The translations under genes were made by a program, and so were the position numbers. The notes under the pieces are model-generated. The model searched no databases, had not been told where the DNA came from, and saw nothing but the letters and a program-made list of their open reading frames with translations. DNA of 64,000 bases from Vineibacter terrae (GTDB lineage Bacteria; Pseudomonadota; Alphaproteobacteria; Reyranellales; Reyranellaceae), in NCBI RefSeq assembly GCF_008039615.1, contig NZ_VDUZ01000030.1, positions 1 to 64,000 of the forward strand, given 5' to 3'. This document shows, one piece after another, positions 9,211 through 18,970 of this stretch (positions within the stretch are counted from its first letter, which is position 1; the number at the start of each line of letters is the position of its first letter).

Positions 9211-9321
9211 CGTGCCGGTGACGGGTCAGACCGCGTCGCTCCAGCGACGCACCGGCGCATAGCGCCGGGTCATGATCATGAGCGCCGCTGGAGCGGCGCG
9301 GTCCCAGCCGTCACCGGCACG
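9211..9321. repeat. Large imperfect inverted repeat between convergent genes
   Basis: Two arms of about 40 nt (9211-9250 and 9282-9321) match as reverse complements at roughly 35 positions. The loop contains another hairpin (CCGGCGC...GCGCCGG) and the palindrome TCATGATCATGA. The element fills the gap between the crotonase gene and the convergent permease and should form a stable cruciform or bidirectional transcript end. It may be a dispersed repeat. Confidence 0.75.
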
Positions 9322-9336
9322 GTCAGGGTTCTTCAT

Positions 9337-10149
9337 CTAGACCGGCTCGGTCTCGCTGGTCTTGGGCTGCCACAGCAGCAGGCGCTGCTCGACCAGGCCG
9401 ACGGCCATGTCGAGCAGCAGCGCGAACGCGGTCAGCACCAGGATGCCGGCGAACACGGTGTTGATGTCGAACGTGCCTTCCGCCTGAAGGATGAGATAGC
9501 CGACGCCGTGCGCCGAGCCGAGATACTCGCCGACCACGGCGCCGACAAAGGCCAGGCCGACCGCATTGTGCAGGCTGGCGAAGACCCAGCTCATGGCGCT
9601 GGGCAGATAGATGTGGCGCAGCAGGTGGCGCTTGCTGGCGCCCAGCATGCGGGCGTTGGCGATGACGGTCGGGCTGACCTCGCGCACGCCCTGATAGACG
9701 TTGAAGAACACCACGAAGAAGACGAGGGTCACGCCCAGCGCCACCTTCGACCAGACGCCGAGCCCGAACCAGACGGCGAAGATCGGCGCCAGCACGACGC
9801 GCGGCATCGAGTTGAAGCCCTTGATGTAGGGATCGAAGATCGCCGATGCGGTCGGCGCCAGCGCCAGCCACAGGCCGATGCCCAGGCCGAGGACGGAGCC
9901 GACGATGAAGCCCAGCGCCGTCTCCAGCAACGTGATGCCAAGATGGGAGAAGATCTCGCCGGAGACGAACCAGTTGATGATGATCTCGAACACCCTGAAC
10001 GGCTTGCCGAAGAAGAACGCGGCCCGTCCGGGATCGTCGAAATAGATCGGCGGCAGGAAGCCTGGGTCCGTCAACGCCCACCATACGCCAATCGCCAGGC
10101 CGAGCACGAGCAGCCGCAGCACCGTCAGCTTGAACTTGCCGATCTTCAT
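9337..10149 (-). CDS. ABC transporter permease, NitT/TauT (SsuC/TauC) type
   Basis: Inner-membrane permease of 270 residues with about six hydrophobic helices and the ABC-contact loop (EAA-like) around VSPTVIANARMLGASKRHLLRHIYLPSA. This arrangement fits the SsuC/TauC family, which import sulfonates, taurine, nitrate or related compounds. It is the third gene of the set substrate-binding protein (12170), ATPase (11124), permease (10149), separated from the ATPase by a 150-bp repeat-bearing gap. The substrate is not evident. Confidence 0.9.
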   Translation of the reverse strand: MKIGKFKLTVLRLLVLGLAIGVWWALTDPGFLPPIYFDDPGRAAFFFGKPFRVFEIIINWFVSGEIFSHLGITLLETALGFIVGSVLGLGIGLWLALAPTASAIFDPYIKGFNSMPRVVLAPIFAVWFGLGVWSKVALGVTLVFFVVFFNVYQGVREVSPTVIANARMLGASKRHLLRHIYLPSAMSWVFASLHNAVGLAFVGAVVGEYLGSAHGVGYLILQAEGTFDINTVFAGILVLTAFALLLDMAVGLVEQRLLLWQPKTSETEPV

Positions 10150-10153
10150 GGGT

Positions 10154-10290
10154 GTTCCGTCTTTGGACCGCGCGCGTCCACGCGCGCATCGTCAGCAAAC
10201 GCTTTACTTTCGCCTGTCGCGCGCCAGCGTCGACGCGTTCGCTCTTCGCTTCGCTGCGAGCGAATGCGGGCGTGGACGCCCGCGGTCCGA
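10154..10290. repeat. REP-like inverted repeat inside an ABC transporter operon
   Basis: GGACCGCGCGCGTCCACGC (from about 10157) is repeated inverted as GCGTGGACGCCCGCGGTCC (to about 10289), nearly perfect over 23 nt, with a loop of about 80 nt that has its own GC palindromes (CGCGTTCGC, GCGAGCGAA). It lies between the ATPase and permease genes of one operon, so it could reduce permease expression or stabilise the upstream mRNA. Confidence 0.65.
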
Positions 10291-10299
10291 AAGAGGAGG

Positions 10300-11124
10300 C
10301 TAAGCCGCCTTCTGCCGGGCATAGGCCTTCAGCACTTCTTCCTTCATGGCGTTCCAGATCTCACGATGCAGCTCGTTGAAGCCGGGCGTCATGCGGATCT
10401 CCGAGACGTCGCGCGGGCGCGGCAGCTCGACCTTGAAATCGCCGATCGGCCGCGTGGCGGGGCCGGCCGACAGCACCACCACGCGGTCCGACAGGGCGAT
10501 CGCCTCCTCCAGATCATGGGTGATGAACAGAACCGATTTGCGGCTCTCGGCCCACAGCGCCAGCAGCTCGTTCTCCATCAGCTGGCGCGTCTGCACATCC
10601 AGCGCCGAGAACGGCTCGTCCATCAGCAGGATATCGGGGCTGAGGATCAGGGTCTGCGCCAGCGCCAGCCGCTTGCGCATGCCGCCCGACATCTGGTGCG
10701 GATAGCGATCGCCGAATCCGGCCAGCCCGACCCGGCGCAGCCAATCCTCGCCCTGGCGCCGCGCCGCCTCGCGCGGCACGCCGCGGAACTCCAGGCCGGC
10801 GACCACATTGTCGATGCCGCGCCGCCAGGGCATCAGCGCATCGGCCTGGAACATGTAGCCGGCGCGACGGTTGACACCGCGTTCGGCAACAAGGCGCTCG
10901 CCGAAGACTTCCACCGTGCCCGAGGACGGCGCCAGCAGGCCCGCCGCCACGTTGAGCAGGGTGGACTTGCCGCAACCGGTGGGGCCGACGACGGAGACGA
11001 ACTCGCCGGCTTGCACCATGAGCGTCGCATTGGCGACCGCCGTGTAGGCCTCGCCGCCATCGCGAGCGGCAAAGCGGCAGGTGACGTCGTTGAAGGCGAG
11101 CGCCGGCGTGCCGGTCGTCGTCAT
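10300..11124 (-). CDS. ABC transporter ATP-binding protein, NitT/TauT (SsuB/TauB) type
   Basis: Cytoplasmic ATPase of 274 residues with Walker A VGPTGCGKSTLLN (near 42), signature MSGGMRKRLALAQ, Walker B ILLMDEPFSALD and the H-loop LFITHDLEEAI, the order and spacing of an SsuB/TauB subunit. It begins 5 bp after the stop of the substrate-binding protein gene. It would energise import through the permease at 9337. Confidence 0.94.
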   Translation of the reverse strand: MTTTGTPALAFNDVTCRFAARDGGEAYTAVANATLMVQAGEFVSVVGPTGCGKSTLLNVAAGLLAPSSGTVEVFGERLVAERGVNRRAGYMFQADALMPWRRGIDNVVAGLEFRGVPREAARRQGEDWLRRVGLAGFGDRYPHQMSGGMRKRLALAQTLILSPDILLMDEPFSALDVQTRQLMENELLALWAESRKSVLFITHDLEEAIALSDRVVVLSAGPATRPIGDFKVELPRPRDVSEIRMTPGFNELHREIWNAMKEEVLKAYARQKAA

Positions 11125-11129
11125 GCTGC

Positions 11130-12170
11130 TCAGGTCTTCTGGCCGGCGCGCTTAACGAACTCGTTCGTCCACGTCGCGGCAAGGTTGGCCTTGTCCGGCT
11201 TGATCTCCTTGTCGCCCTCGGCCAGGAACTTCAGGCAGTTCGCCGGGCCGTCGTCGGGCATCACGCCGTCAGGCGAGATCGTCTCGCGCACGCTGGTGAA
11301 CGCCGTCATGTAGAGCTTGGGATCGCCCAGCAGATAATTCTCCGGCACTGTCTTGGCGACCTCCTCCGGGGCCGCCTTGTGCAGCCACTGGTTGGCGCGC
11401 ACGATGGCGTTGGCCAGCGCCTGGGTCGTGCCCGGCGTCTTCTTCAGCAGGTCGGGCTGGGCATAGAGGCATGCCGCCGGCATCGAGCCGCCGAACAGCT
11501 CCTGGTTGCCCTTCATGGTCCGGGTATCGACCATCACCTTGATCAGGCCCTTCTGATCCAGCATCGTGATCGACGGGTCGGTCTGCGAGATGCCGTCGAT
11601 CTCGCCCTTCTCGACCGCGGCGATCACCGAGGCGCCGGCGCCAACACCGATGGCCACGATATCGCTCGGCTTCAGGCCACCCTTGGCGGCCCAGTAGTTG
11701 ACCAGCATATGGGTCTGCGATCCCGGGGCGCTGACGCCGAACTTCATGCCCTTGATATCGGCCGGCGACTTCACCTTCGCGGCGCGGTCCTTGAGCAGAG
11801 CGATGGCAAGCTGCATGCCGCGGCCGATCAGGGCGAAGCCGACAATCGGCTGGCCACGCTGCTGCATGCGGATCGTATGCTCGTAGGCGCCGGCAACCAC
11901 ATCGGCGCTGCCGCCCATCAGCGCCTGCAGCGACTTGGCGCCGCCCTGGAAGTCGTTGATCTCGACGTCCAGGCCCTCGTCCTTGAAGTAGTTGAGCCGC
12001 TCGGCGATGGTCAGAGACAGATAGTACAATCCCGACTTGCCGCCGACCGCGAGCACGACCTTGGCCTTCTCCGGCTTCGCAACGGCAGGGGCGGCCAGAC
12101 TGGTCGCGCCGACAGCTCCCAGGGCGGCCGAGGTCAGCAGCAACCGCCGGCGCGCAAGGCGCATGTGCAT
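11130..12170 (-). CDS. ABC transporter substrate-binding protein, SsuA/TauA-like
   Basis: A 346-residue periplasmic binding protein. Its leader has arginines and a hydrophobic run (ARRRLLLTSAALGAVGATSLAAPAVA), so export could be Sec or Tat. The mature part has the NMT1/SsuA-like pattern (GGKSGLYYLSLTIAERLNYF, then VEINDFQGGAKSLQALMGGSADV), typical of sulfonate, nitrate or pyrimidine-precursor importers. The start at 12170 follows GGAGGAAACG. It is the promoter-proximal gene of the importer, about 120 bp after the efflux locus, so it probably has its own promoter there. Confidence 0.88.
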   Translation of the reverse strand: MHMRLARRRLLLTSAALGAVGATSLAAPAVAKPEKAKVVLAVGGKSGLYYLSLTIAERLNYFKDEGLDVEINDFQGGAKSLQALMGGSADVVAGAYEHTIRMQQRGQPIVGFALIGRGMQLAIALLKDRAAKVKSPADIKGMKFGVSAPGSQTHMLVNYWAAKGGLKPSDIVAIGVGAGASVIAAVEKGEIDGISQTDPSITMLDQKGLIKVMVDTRTMKGNQELFGGSMPAACLYAQPDLLKKTPGTTQALANAIVRANQWLHKAAPEEVAKTVPENYLLGDPKLYMTAFTSVRETISPDGVMPDDGPANCLKFLAEGDKEIKPDKANLAATWTNEFVKRAGQKT

Positions 12171-12292
12171 CGTTTCCTCCAGCATCTCGCGATGACGGGC
12201 TTGCCCGCCCGTTCTTGCGCCAGCTTGCCGCAAGCGATGTCCAGCGTCCACCACCGACCGCTGTCGGCGCGACACTCGGCCGCGATGCCCGC

Positions 12293-13477
12293 TCAGCTCT
12301 TGCCGCTGCGGCCGGGTGGCGGCGCATCGCCGATGACGCGCACCTGATCACCCTGGGCGATGCCGTCGGGCGGGCTTTCGATGACCCGATCGCCGGCGGC
12401 GAGCCCCGATGCGATCTCGATGACCCGGCCGAGATCGCGGGCCACCGTGACCTTCTTCAGCACGACGCGGTTGCTGGCATCGACGGTGGCGATGCGCAGC
12501 CCGTCCTGGCCGAAGAGCAGGGCGCTGGAAGGCACGCTCAGCACCTCCGCCGGCCGCGGCAGCTCGAGCCGCACGCTGGCGAACGCCCCGGGCATGAGCT
12601 CACCCGCCGCATTGTCGACGGCGAGCTGGCCGCGCGTCGTGCCGGACGCGGGATCGACGGCCTGGGAAGACGCCTCGACGGCGGCAACGAAGACCCGGGC
12701 CGGATACTCCGGCACCGTCACCTGAGCCTTCGTGCCTTGCCGGACGCCGGGCACGAAGCTCTGCGGCACGTTCACGTAGAGCCTCAGCCTGCGGACATCG
12801 GCGATCACGAACAGGGGTGGTCCGCTGCCGTTGTCGGCATTGATCAACGCGCCCATGTCGGTGTTGCGCGCGGTCACGGTGCCGTCGAACGGCGCCACGA
12901 TGCTCTTGAAGCCGGTCATGGTCTGCAGGCGGTCGACATTGGCCCGCGCGGCCTTGGTCTGCGCCTGCTTGACCCGGTAGTCGGCGACCTTCTCCTCGAT
13001 CGCCTGCACCGATACGGCATTCGACCCGGTGAGCGCCTGCCAGCGCTTGGCTGTGACCTCGGCCAGCGCCTCGCTGGCTTCGGCGCTGGCCAGGCTGGCC
13101 CTGGCCTGCAGCAGCTGCTGGTCGAGGTCGGGGGCCTCGATCTCGGCCAGGACCTGCCCCGCCTTGACTGGCGCGCCGATGTCGACGGTCCAGCCCTTCA
13201 GATAGCCGCCGACACGGACATAGAGCGCGGCGCGGGCATAGGCCTCCAGGCGGCCCGGCAGATCGAGCGACACCGCGTTGGCGACGCGGCCGGGCTGCAC
13301 GACGTTGACCGAGGGCACCGCCTGGGCATCGGTCCACGCCCGCAAGCGCGTGTCGCTGGCGAAGCGGCTGGCGACCCCGTTGCCCACCACGAGCCCGGCG
13401 ATCAGCAGCACGGCGACGCCGACGACCAGCCATTTGCGGCCGGACGGCGGCGGACTCGGCATGGGCTCAGGCGGCAT
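12293..13477 (-). CDS. RND efflux membrane fusion protein (periplasmic adaptor)
   Basis: A 394-residue HlyD/AcrA-type adaptor. It has an N-terminal membrane anchor (WLVVGVAVLLIAGLVVGNGVA, about 15-35), a lipoyl half-motif (GYLKGWTVDIGAPVKAGQVLAEI), an alpha-helical hairpin rich in Ala/Gln (about 115-180), the second lipoyl half (IVAPFDGTVTARNTDMGALI) and beta-barrel/membrane-proximal domains. The start at 13477 overlaps the last 11 bases of the pump gene, so the two were translated together. The adaptor is intact although the pump is broken. No TolC-like partner is in the window. Confidence 0.93.
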   Translation of the reverse strand: MPPEPMPSPPPSGRKWLVVGVAVLLIAGLVVGNGVASRFASDTRLRAWTDAQAVPSVNVVQPGRVANAVSLDLPGRLEAYARAALYVRVGGYLKGWTVDIGAPVKAGQVLAEIEAPDLDQQLLQARASLASAEASEALAEVTAKRWQALTGSNAVSVQAIEEKVADYRVKQAQTKAARANVDRLQTMTGFKSIVAPFDGTVTARNTDMGALINADNGSGPPLFVIADVRRLRLYVNVPQSFVPGVRQGTKAQVTVPEYPARVFVAAVEASSQAVDPASGTTRGQLAVDNAAGELMPGAFASVRLELPRPAEVLSVPSSALLFGQDGLRIATVDASNRVVLKKVTVARDLGRVIEIASGLAAGDRVIESPPDGIAQGDQVRVIGDAPPPGRSGKS

Positions 13478-16400
13478 GACTCGCTCCGGAGGCAGGCGGA
13501 ACCGGCACGGCCCCGCCGCGGCGCTGCCTGTGCACGATGCTGAACACGACGGGAACGAACACCAGCGTCGCGACCGTTGCAAACGCCAGGCCACCGACGA
13601 CGGCGCGGCCCAGCGGCGCGTTCTGCTCGCCGCCTTCGCCCAGCCCGAGCGCCATCGGCGCCATGCCGATCATCATGGCAAGCGCGGTCATCAGCACGGG
13701 ACGGAAACGGATGAAGCCGGCCTCGATGGCGGCGGTGAGCGGGTCGCCCGTCTCCGCCAGGCGTTCGCGCGCGAAGCTGATGACCAACACGCTGTTGGCC
13801 GTCGCCACGCCCATGCACATGATCGCGCCCGTCAAGGCCGGCACCGACAGCTCGGTGTAGGAGGCGAACAGCATCCAGACGATGCCTGCCAGCGCCGCCG
13901 GCAATGCCGAGATGATCACGAGCGGATCGCTCCAGGACTGGAAGTTCACGACGATCAGCAGATAGATCAGCACGATCGCGCCCAGCAGGCCAAACAGCAG
14001 CCCCCGGAAGGCGCTGTTCATCGTCTGCACCTGGCCCTGCAGCACCACCTGCGTGCCGCGCGGCGCGTCCTTGGCGGCGTCGGCGACGATGCGGCGGATG
14101 TCGTCGGCGACCCCACCCAGGTCGCGGCCCTGGGTCGTGGCGTAGATCTGCACCACGGGCTGGATGTTGTAGTGCGAGACGACGGCATTGCCCGTCACGC
14201 GCTTGATGTCGGCGACGCTGGCGAGCACCTGCGACGAGGTGCCGCTCTGCCCGGTCAGGGGAAGGTTGCGCAGCGCCGAGAGCGAATCGATCCGGTGCTG
14301 CGGCGCCTGCATGACGATCGGATAGGAGATGCCGTTCTCGGGATTGAGCCAGTAGGTCGGCGCGACCTGGCTGCTGCCGGCCAGCGACACGACCATGCTG
14401 TTGGTCACGTCGCGCACGGTCATGCCGATCGTCTGCGCCCGGGTGCGATCGACATCGACGTTGAACACGGGGCTGCCGCGCGACTGCTGGATCCTCGCGT
14501 CGGCAACACCGGGCACGCGCCGGATCTGCGCCAGCAGCTTGTTCGCGTGCTCGAAGTTGGCGGACAGGTTGGGCCCGCGCAGCTGCAGGTCGATGGGCGC
14601 CGGCGCGCCGAAGTTCAGGATCTGGCTGACGATATCGGCCGGCAGGAACGAGAACGTGGTGTCGGGGAAGCGCCGCGGCAGCTCCTCGCGCAAGCGCCGG
14701 ACATGCTCCGCGGTCGGGGCATGGCCCGGCGCCAGCCGGATCTGGATGTCGCCATCCTGCGAGCCGATCGTGCCGGTGTTGTTGTAGGTTGATGCCGCTG
14801 ACCGGCATGCCGATGTTGTCGACGATGGCGGCCAGCTCCCGCGGCGGGATGATCTGGCGGATCGCCGCCTGGATGGCCGCGAAGCGCACTGCCGTCTCCT
14901 CGACGCGTGTGCCCACGGGGGCGCGCGCATGCATCAGGATCTGGCCGGAGTCGACAGCCGGAAAGAAGTTGCGGCCCAGGAACGGGACCAGCAGGAACGA
15001 TGCCAGCACCAGCACCATGAAGCCGGTCATGAACAGGCGCGGCCTGGCCAATGCCAGCATCAGCAGATCGCGATAGGCCAAACGCAGGCGCTCGAAGCGG
15101 GCCTCGAAGCCGCGCTGGAACCGCACCAGCGGGTTGCGCGACGGTGGCCGCGGCGCGTCAGCGCCGTGCACGGCATGCGGCTTCAGCAGGTACTTCGCCA
15201 TGGTCGGCACCAGCGTGCGCGACAGGATGAACGAGGCGACCATGGCGAACATCACGGCCTCGGCCATGGGCACGAACAGGAACCGCGCCACGCCCTGCAG
15301 GAAGAACATCGGCACGAACACGATGCAGATGCACAGCAGGGAGACGAAGGCCGGCACGACGATCTGCCGGGCGCCATCGAGGATGGCGGTCTCGACGTCC
15401 TTGCCTTGCTCCAGGTGCCAATTGATGTTCTCGATCGTGACCGTGGCATCGTCGACCAGGATGCTGACCGCGAGCGCCAGGCCGCCCAGGGTCATGATGT
15501 TGAGCGTCTCGCCGACCGCCGCAGCGCCGCGATCGAGGCCAGGACCGCCAGTGGGATCGAGGTGGCAATGATGACCGTCGAGCGCCAGCTCCCCAGGAAC
15601 AGCAGGATCATCAGGCTGGTCAGCGCGGCGGCGATCACCCCTTCATATGCGACGCCCGAGATCGCTCCTTCCACGAACAGGGACTGATCGCCGATCGGCA
15701 CGATGCTCAGGGTCTCGGGCAGCACCGGCTTCAGGCCCGCCACCTCGCGCTTGATGCCGTCGATGATCGCGAGCGTGGACGTCGCGCCGTTCTTGAGGAT
15801 CTGCATCAGCACCGAGCGGGCGCCGTCGACATGCACGATGTTGGTCTGCGGCGGGTTGCCGTCGCGCACCTGCGCCACGTCGCGGATGTAGACGACGGCG
15901 CCATTGGCGACCGTGATCGGCAGGTCGCCCAGCGCGGCGATCTCGGACGGCGCGGTGTTGAGCTGGATCGTATATTCGTAGCTGCCGATCTTCTGGGTGC
16001 CGACCGGGGTCAGGAGGTTCTGTGTCGCCAGCGCATTGGCGACATCCTGCCCCGACAGGCCGCGCGCCGCCAGCGCCGCCGGGTCGAGGTCGATCTGCAC
16101 CTGGCGCGTCTTGCCGCCAAAGGGGAACGGGATCGCGGCGCCCGGCACCGTCACCAGCGGCGTGCGTGCGCACGGTGTTGAGCACGAGGTCGGCCAGCGC
16201 CTGCTCGGACAGCCCCCTGCCCGATAGCGCAAGCTGGATGATCGGCACCGTCGAGGCGTTGTAGTTGAGGATCAGCGGCGGCGTGAGGCCGGGGGGCATC
16301 TGCCGCAGGACGGTTTGTGACACCGCCGTGACCTGCGCGTTGGCGGTGCGAATATCGACGCCGGGCTGGAAGAAGATCTTAACGATGCCGACGCCGGTAT

Positions 16401-16659
16401 AGGAGTTGCCCTCGATGCGTTCGATATCGTTGACGGTCGTCGTCAGCGAGCGCTGGTAGGGCGCCATGATGCGGCCGGCCATCTGGTCCGGCGGCAGCCC
16501 GGTGTAGTTCCAGACGACCGCGATGACCGGTATCCGGATGTCGGGAAAGATGTCGACCGGCGTGCGCACCGCCGCCAGCGGCCCGACGATGAGGATCAGC
16601 ATCGCCATGACGACGAAGGTGTAGGGCCGCCGCAGAGCGACGCGGACGATGGCGAGCAT
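13467..16659 (-). pseudogene. RND efflux pump, broken by three small indels
   Basis: The whole HAE1/MdtB-type pump (about 1,064 residues if repaired) can be read, but only by changing frame three times. Segment 1 (from ATG 16659) runs to LNTVRT near 16165, where a 4-bp duplication (cgtgcgtg on the plus strand) shifts the frame. Segment 2 continues from PLVTVPGAAIPFPFGG to ASIAAL near 15522, where one base is missing. Segment 3 continues from GETLNIMTLGGLALAVSILVDDATVTIEN (cut here as GETLNIMTLGG and the DD proton-relay pair) to DNIGMPVSGIN at about 14787, where a third shift (probably a 5-bp loss) leads to segment 4, YNNTGTIG to the stop at 13467. Neighbouring genes are intact, which argues against general sequencing error. 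Confidence 0.85.
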
Positions 16660-16866
16660 CGTGCTTATGCCCCGCGGTTGAGCAGACGCCGGCCGTCAGG
16701 GCCGGTCATCGCACGACCCAAGCGCGCGACCCGGTGATGGTGCGAAAGCGGCATGGCGGGGCGGCAGTATACGGTCCCAGCAGTCCGACGCAAAAGCTGG
16801 CCTGCCGCCTGTGGCCTTCAACCTGCCATGCCGAAACGGGGGTGCCGGATGACGGGGATGTGATTT

Positions 16867-16910
16867 GGCGCCTGGGCGATCGGCGACGCAGCGCCGATCG
16901 CCCAGGCGCC
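16867..16910. terminator. Perfect 19-bp hairpin after a crotonase gene
   Basis: GGCGCCTGGGCGATCGGCG and its exact reverse complement flank a 6-nt loop, 7 bp beyond the stop of the minus-strand gene at 16918. No T-run follows on either strand, so it may act as an mRNA 3' stabiliser or Rho-linked end rather than a classical intrinsic terminator. The rest of 16660-16866 shows no gene. Confidence 0.65.
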
Positions 16911-16917
16911 GACAGGC

Positions 16918-17784
16918 CTACTTGAACTCGCGCGCCTGCCACCAGGGGAAGTAGCTCGGCATGTCCTTGCTGACCTTGTCCGGGTAGTTGGCCTTGCGCT
17001 TCTCCAGGAAGGAGACGACGCCCTCGCGCACGTCGGCCGATTTGCCGCGCGAATAGATGCCCTTGGAATCGACCTTGTGGGCTTCCATGGGATGGTCGGC
17101 GCCCAGCATCTTCCAGATCATCTGCTTGTTGAGGGCCACCGCCACCGGCGCGGTGTTGTCGGCGATCTCGCGCGCCAGCTTGTAGGCCTCGGGCAGCAGC
17201 TCGGCGGGCTTGTGGACCGAGCGCACCAGGCGGCCGCGCAGCGCTTCCTCGGCCGAGAAGACCCGGCCCGACATCACCCATTCCAGCGCCTGCTGCGGCC
17301 CGACCAGCCGCGGCAGGAACCAGCTCGAGCAGGCCTCCATCACGATGCCGCGGCGGGTGAAGACGAAGCCGTAGCGCGCCTCCTCCGACGCCAGCCGCAC
17401 GTCCATCGCCAGCTGCATGGTGATGCCGACACCGACGGCCGGCCCGTTGCACGCCGCGATCAACGGCTTCAGGCAATCGAACAGGCGCAGGGTCAGCAGG
17501 CCACCGCCGTCGCGATGGCCGTCGAGCCCGGGATCCACCGGGCCGCGATTCTCGGCGTTGAAGGTGTTGGCGCCGCCCGACAGGTCAGCGCCGGCGCAGA
17601 AGCCGCGGCCGGCTCCCGTGAAGACCACGGCGCGCACGTCATCGTCGCGATCGGCGCGATCGATGGCGTCCAGCAGCTCCGACAGCATGCGCCCGGTGAA
17701 GGCGTTGAGCTTGTCCGGCCGGTTCAACGTGATGGTGAGGATGCCGTCCTTCACCTCGTATTTGATCTGCTCGTAGTCCATCAT
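16918..17784 (-). CDS. Enoyl-CoA hydratase/isomerase family protein
   Basis: Crotonase-family protein of 288 residues starting MMDYEQIKYEVKDGILTITL. The oxyanion-hole segments are GRGFCAGADLSGG (near 70) and CNGPAVGVGITMQLAMDVRLAS (near 120), followed by RRGIVMEACSSWFLPRLVG with a Glu at the usual acid/base place. The C-terminus is about 25 residues longer than in the 8368 paralogue (YPDKVSKDMPSYFPWWQ). The start at 17784 has GGAGCAC before it. It lies downstream of the zinc alcohol dehydrogenase on the same strand with a 109-bp gap. The substrate is unknown. Confidence 0.9.
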   Translation of the reverse strand: MMDYEQIKYEVKDGILTITLNRPDKLNAFTGRMLSELLDAIDRADRDDDVRAVVFTGAGRGFCAGADLSGGANTFNAENRGPVDPGLDGHRDGGGLLTLRLFDCLKPLIAACNGPAVGVGITMQLAMDVRLASEEARYGFVFTRRGIVMEACSSWFLPRLVGPQQALEWVMSGRVFSAEEALRGRLVRSVHKPAELLPEAYKLAREIADNTAPVAVALNKQMIWKMLGADHPMEAHKVDSKGIYSRGKSADVREGVVSFLEKRKANYPDKVSKDMPSYFPWWQAREFK

Positions 17785-17893
17785 GTGCTCCGTTTGCTGC
17801 GCCGGCAATTTGAGCACGCAGGCATTTCAATGGCGAGGGGCCGCGGCAGCGCAGATGTCGGTCTGCGAGACGGAACGGCGCCGTCATCCCGCC

Positions 17894-18970
17894 TCAAGGT
17901 GAGATCGCCACCTTCAGCACGCCGTCGCGCTGGTTGGCGAACAGGTCGTAGGCCTCCTCGATCCTGTCGAGCGCGAAACGATGGGTGACGAGCGGCCTCG
18001 CGTCGAGGCGGCCGGACTCGATCACCGCCATCAGCCGACGCATGCGCTCCTTGCCGCCGGGGCAGAGCGTGGTGACGATGGTGTGGTCGCCGAGGCCGGC
18101 CGCGAACGCGTCGAGCGGGATCTTCAGGTCCTCCGAGTAGACCCCGAGCGAGGACAAGGTTCCGCCCGGCCGAAGCACGCGCAGCGCCGCCTCGAATGTC
18201 GACTGCCGCCCCAGCGCCTCGATGGCCACGTCGACGCCGCGCCCGTCGGTGAGCTGCATGATCGCCTCGACCGGATCGGCCTTCGAGAAGTCGACGATGT
18301 GGTCCGCCCCCATCTTGCGCGCGATCTCCATCCGCGCCGGAATGGCGTCCACGGCGATGATCGTCGTCGCGCCCATGAGCCGCGCCCCGGCCGTCGCGCA
18401 CAAGCCGATCGGGCCCTGCGCGAAGACCGCGACGGTATCGCCGATGCGTATCCTGCCGCTTTCCGCGCCCGAGAAGCCGGTCGACATGATGTCGGGGCAC
18501 ATCAGCACCTGCTCATCGCTCAGACCATCGGGGATCGGCGCCAGGTTGGTCATCGCATCGGGCACCAGCACGTATTCGGCCTGGGTCCCATCGATCGTGT
18601 TGCCGAAGCGCCAGCCTCCCATCGGCCGGAAGCCGTGCTTCGTGCCGGCGCCGTCCTGCGAATGATAGCCGCACAGGCAAGCGGCGCTATGGCCGCTGGG
18701 CGTGATGGCGCCGGCGATCACCCGCTGCCCTTCCTGATAGCCGCGAACGGCCGAGCCCAGCTTCTCGATCACGCCCGTGGGCTCGTGCCCGACGGTCAGG
18801 CCGCGCGCGACCGGATACTCGCCCTTCAGGATATGGACGTCCGTGCCGCAGATCGTCGTGGTGGTGATGCGCATCAGCGCATCCAGGGGACCGACATCGG
18901 GAACCGGCTTCTCATCGAGGACAATACGGTTCGGCTCGACGAAAATCGCCGCCTTCATCTTGCGGGCCAT
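17894..18970 (-). CDS. Zinc-dependent NAD(P) alcohol dehydrogenase (MDR family)
   Basis: Medium-chain dehydrogenase of 358 residues. The catalytic zinc site is readable as Cys in ICGTDVH, His-Glu in VGHEPTG and Asp in CPDIMSTG, as in isopropanol/secondary alcohol dehydrogenases. The four-cysteine structural zinc lobe is missing; only CLC remains in that loop. The Rossmann segment is VFAQGPIGLCATAGARLMGA. The start at 18970 is supported by GAGGAG. It is followed by the crotonase at 16918, and the GMC oxidoreductase lies 231 bp upstream. Confidence 0.92.
   Translation of the reverse strand: MARKMKAAIFVEPNRIVLDEKPVPDVGPLDALMRITTTTICGTDVHILKGEYPVARGLTVGHEPTGVIEKLGSAVRGYQEGQRVIAGAITPSGHSAACLCGYHSQDGAGTKHGFRPMGGWRFGNTIDGTQAEYVLVPDAMTNLAPIPDGLSDEQVLMCPDIMSTGFSGAESGRIRIGDTVAVFAQGPIGLCATAGARLMGATTIIAVDAIPARMEIARKMGADHIVDFSKADPVEAIMQLTDGRGVDVAIEALGRQSTFEAALRVLRPGGTLSSLGVYSEDLKIPLDAFAAGLGDHTIVTTLCPGGKERMRRLMAVIESGRLDARPLVTHRFALDRIEEAYDLFANQRDGVLKVAISP

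Noticed and set aside
9508-11313. Plus-strand frame of 601 codons across the ABC permease, ATPase and binding-protein genes
   Set aside because: It is a mirror of three well-supported minus-strand genes, without motifs, and crosses their boundaries and the repeat at 10154-10290.
15492-16232. Treating the RND segments as separate small genes
   Set aside because: Each segment begins and ends in the middle of a conserved RND element, and joining them with three small indels rebuilds one standard pump. One pseudogene is the simpler reading.
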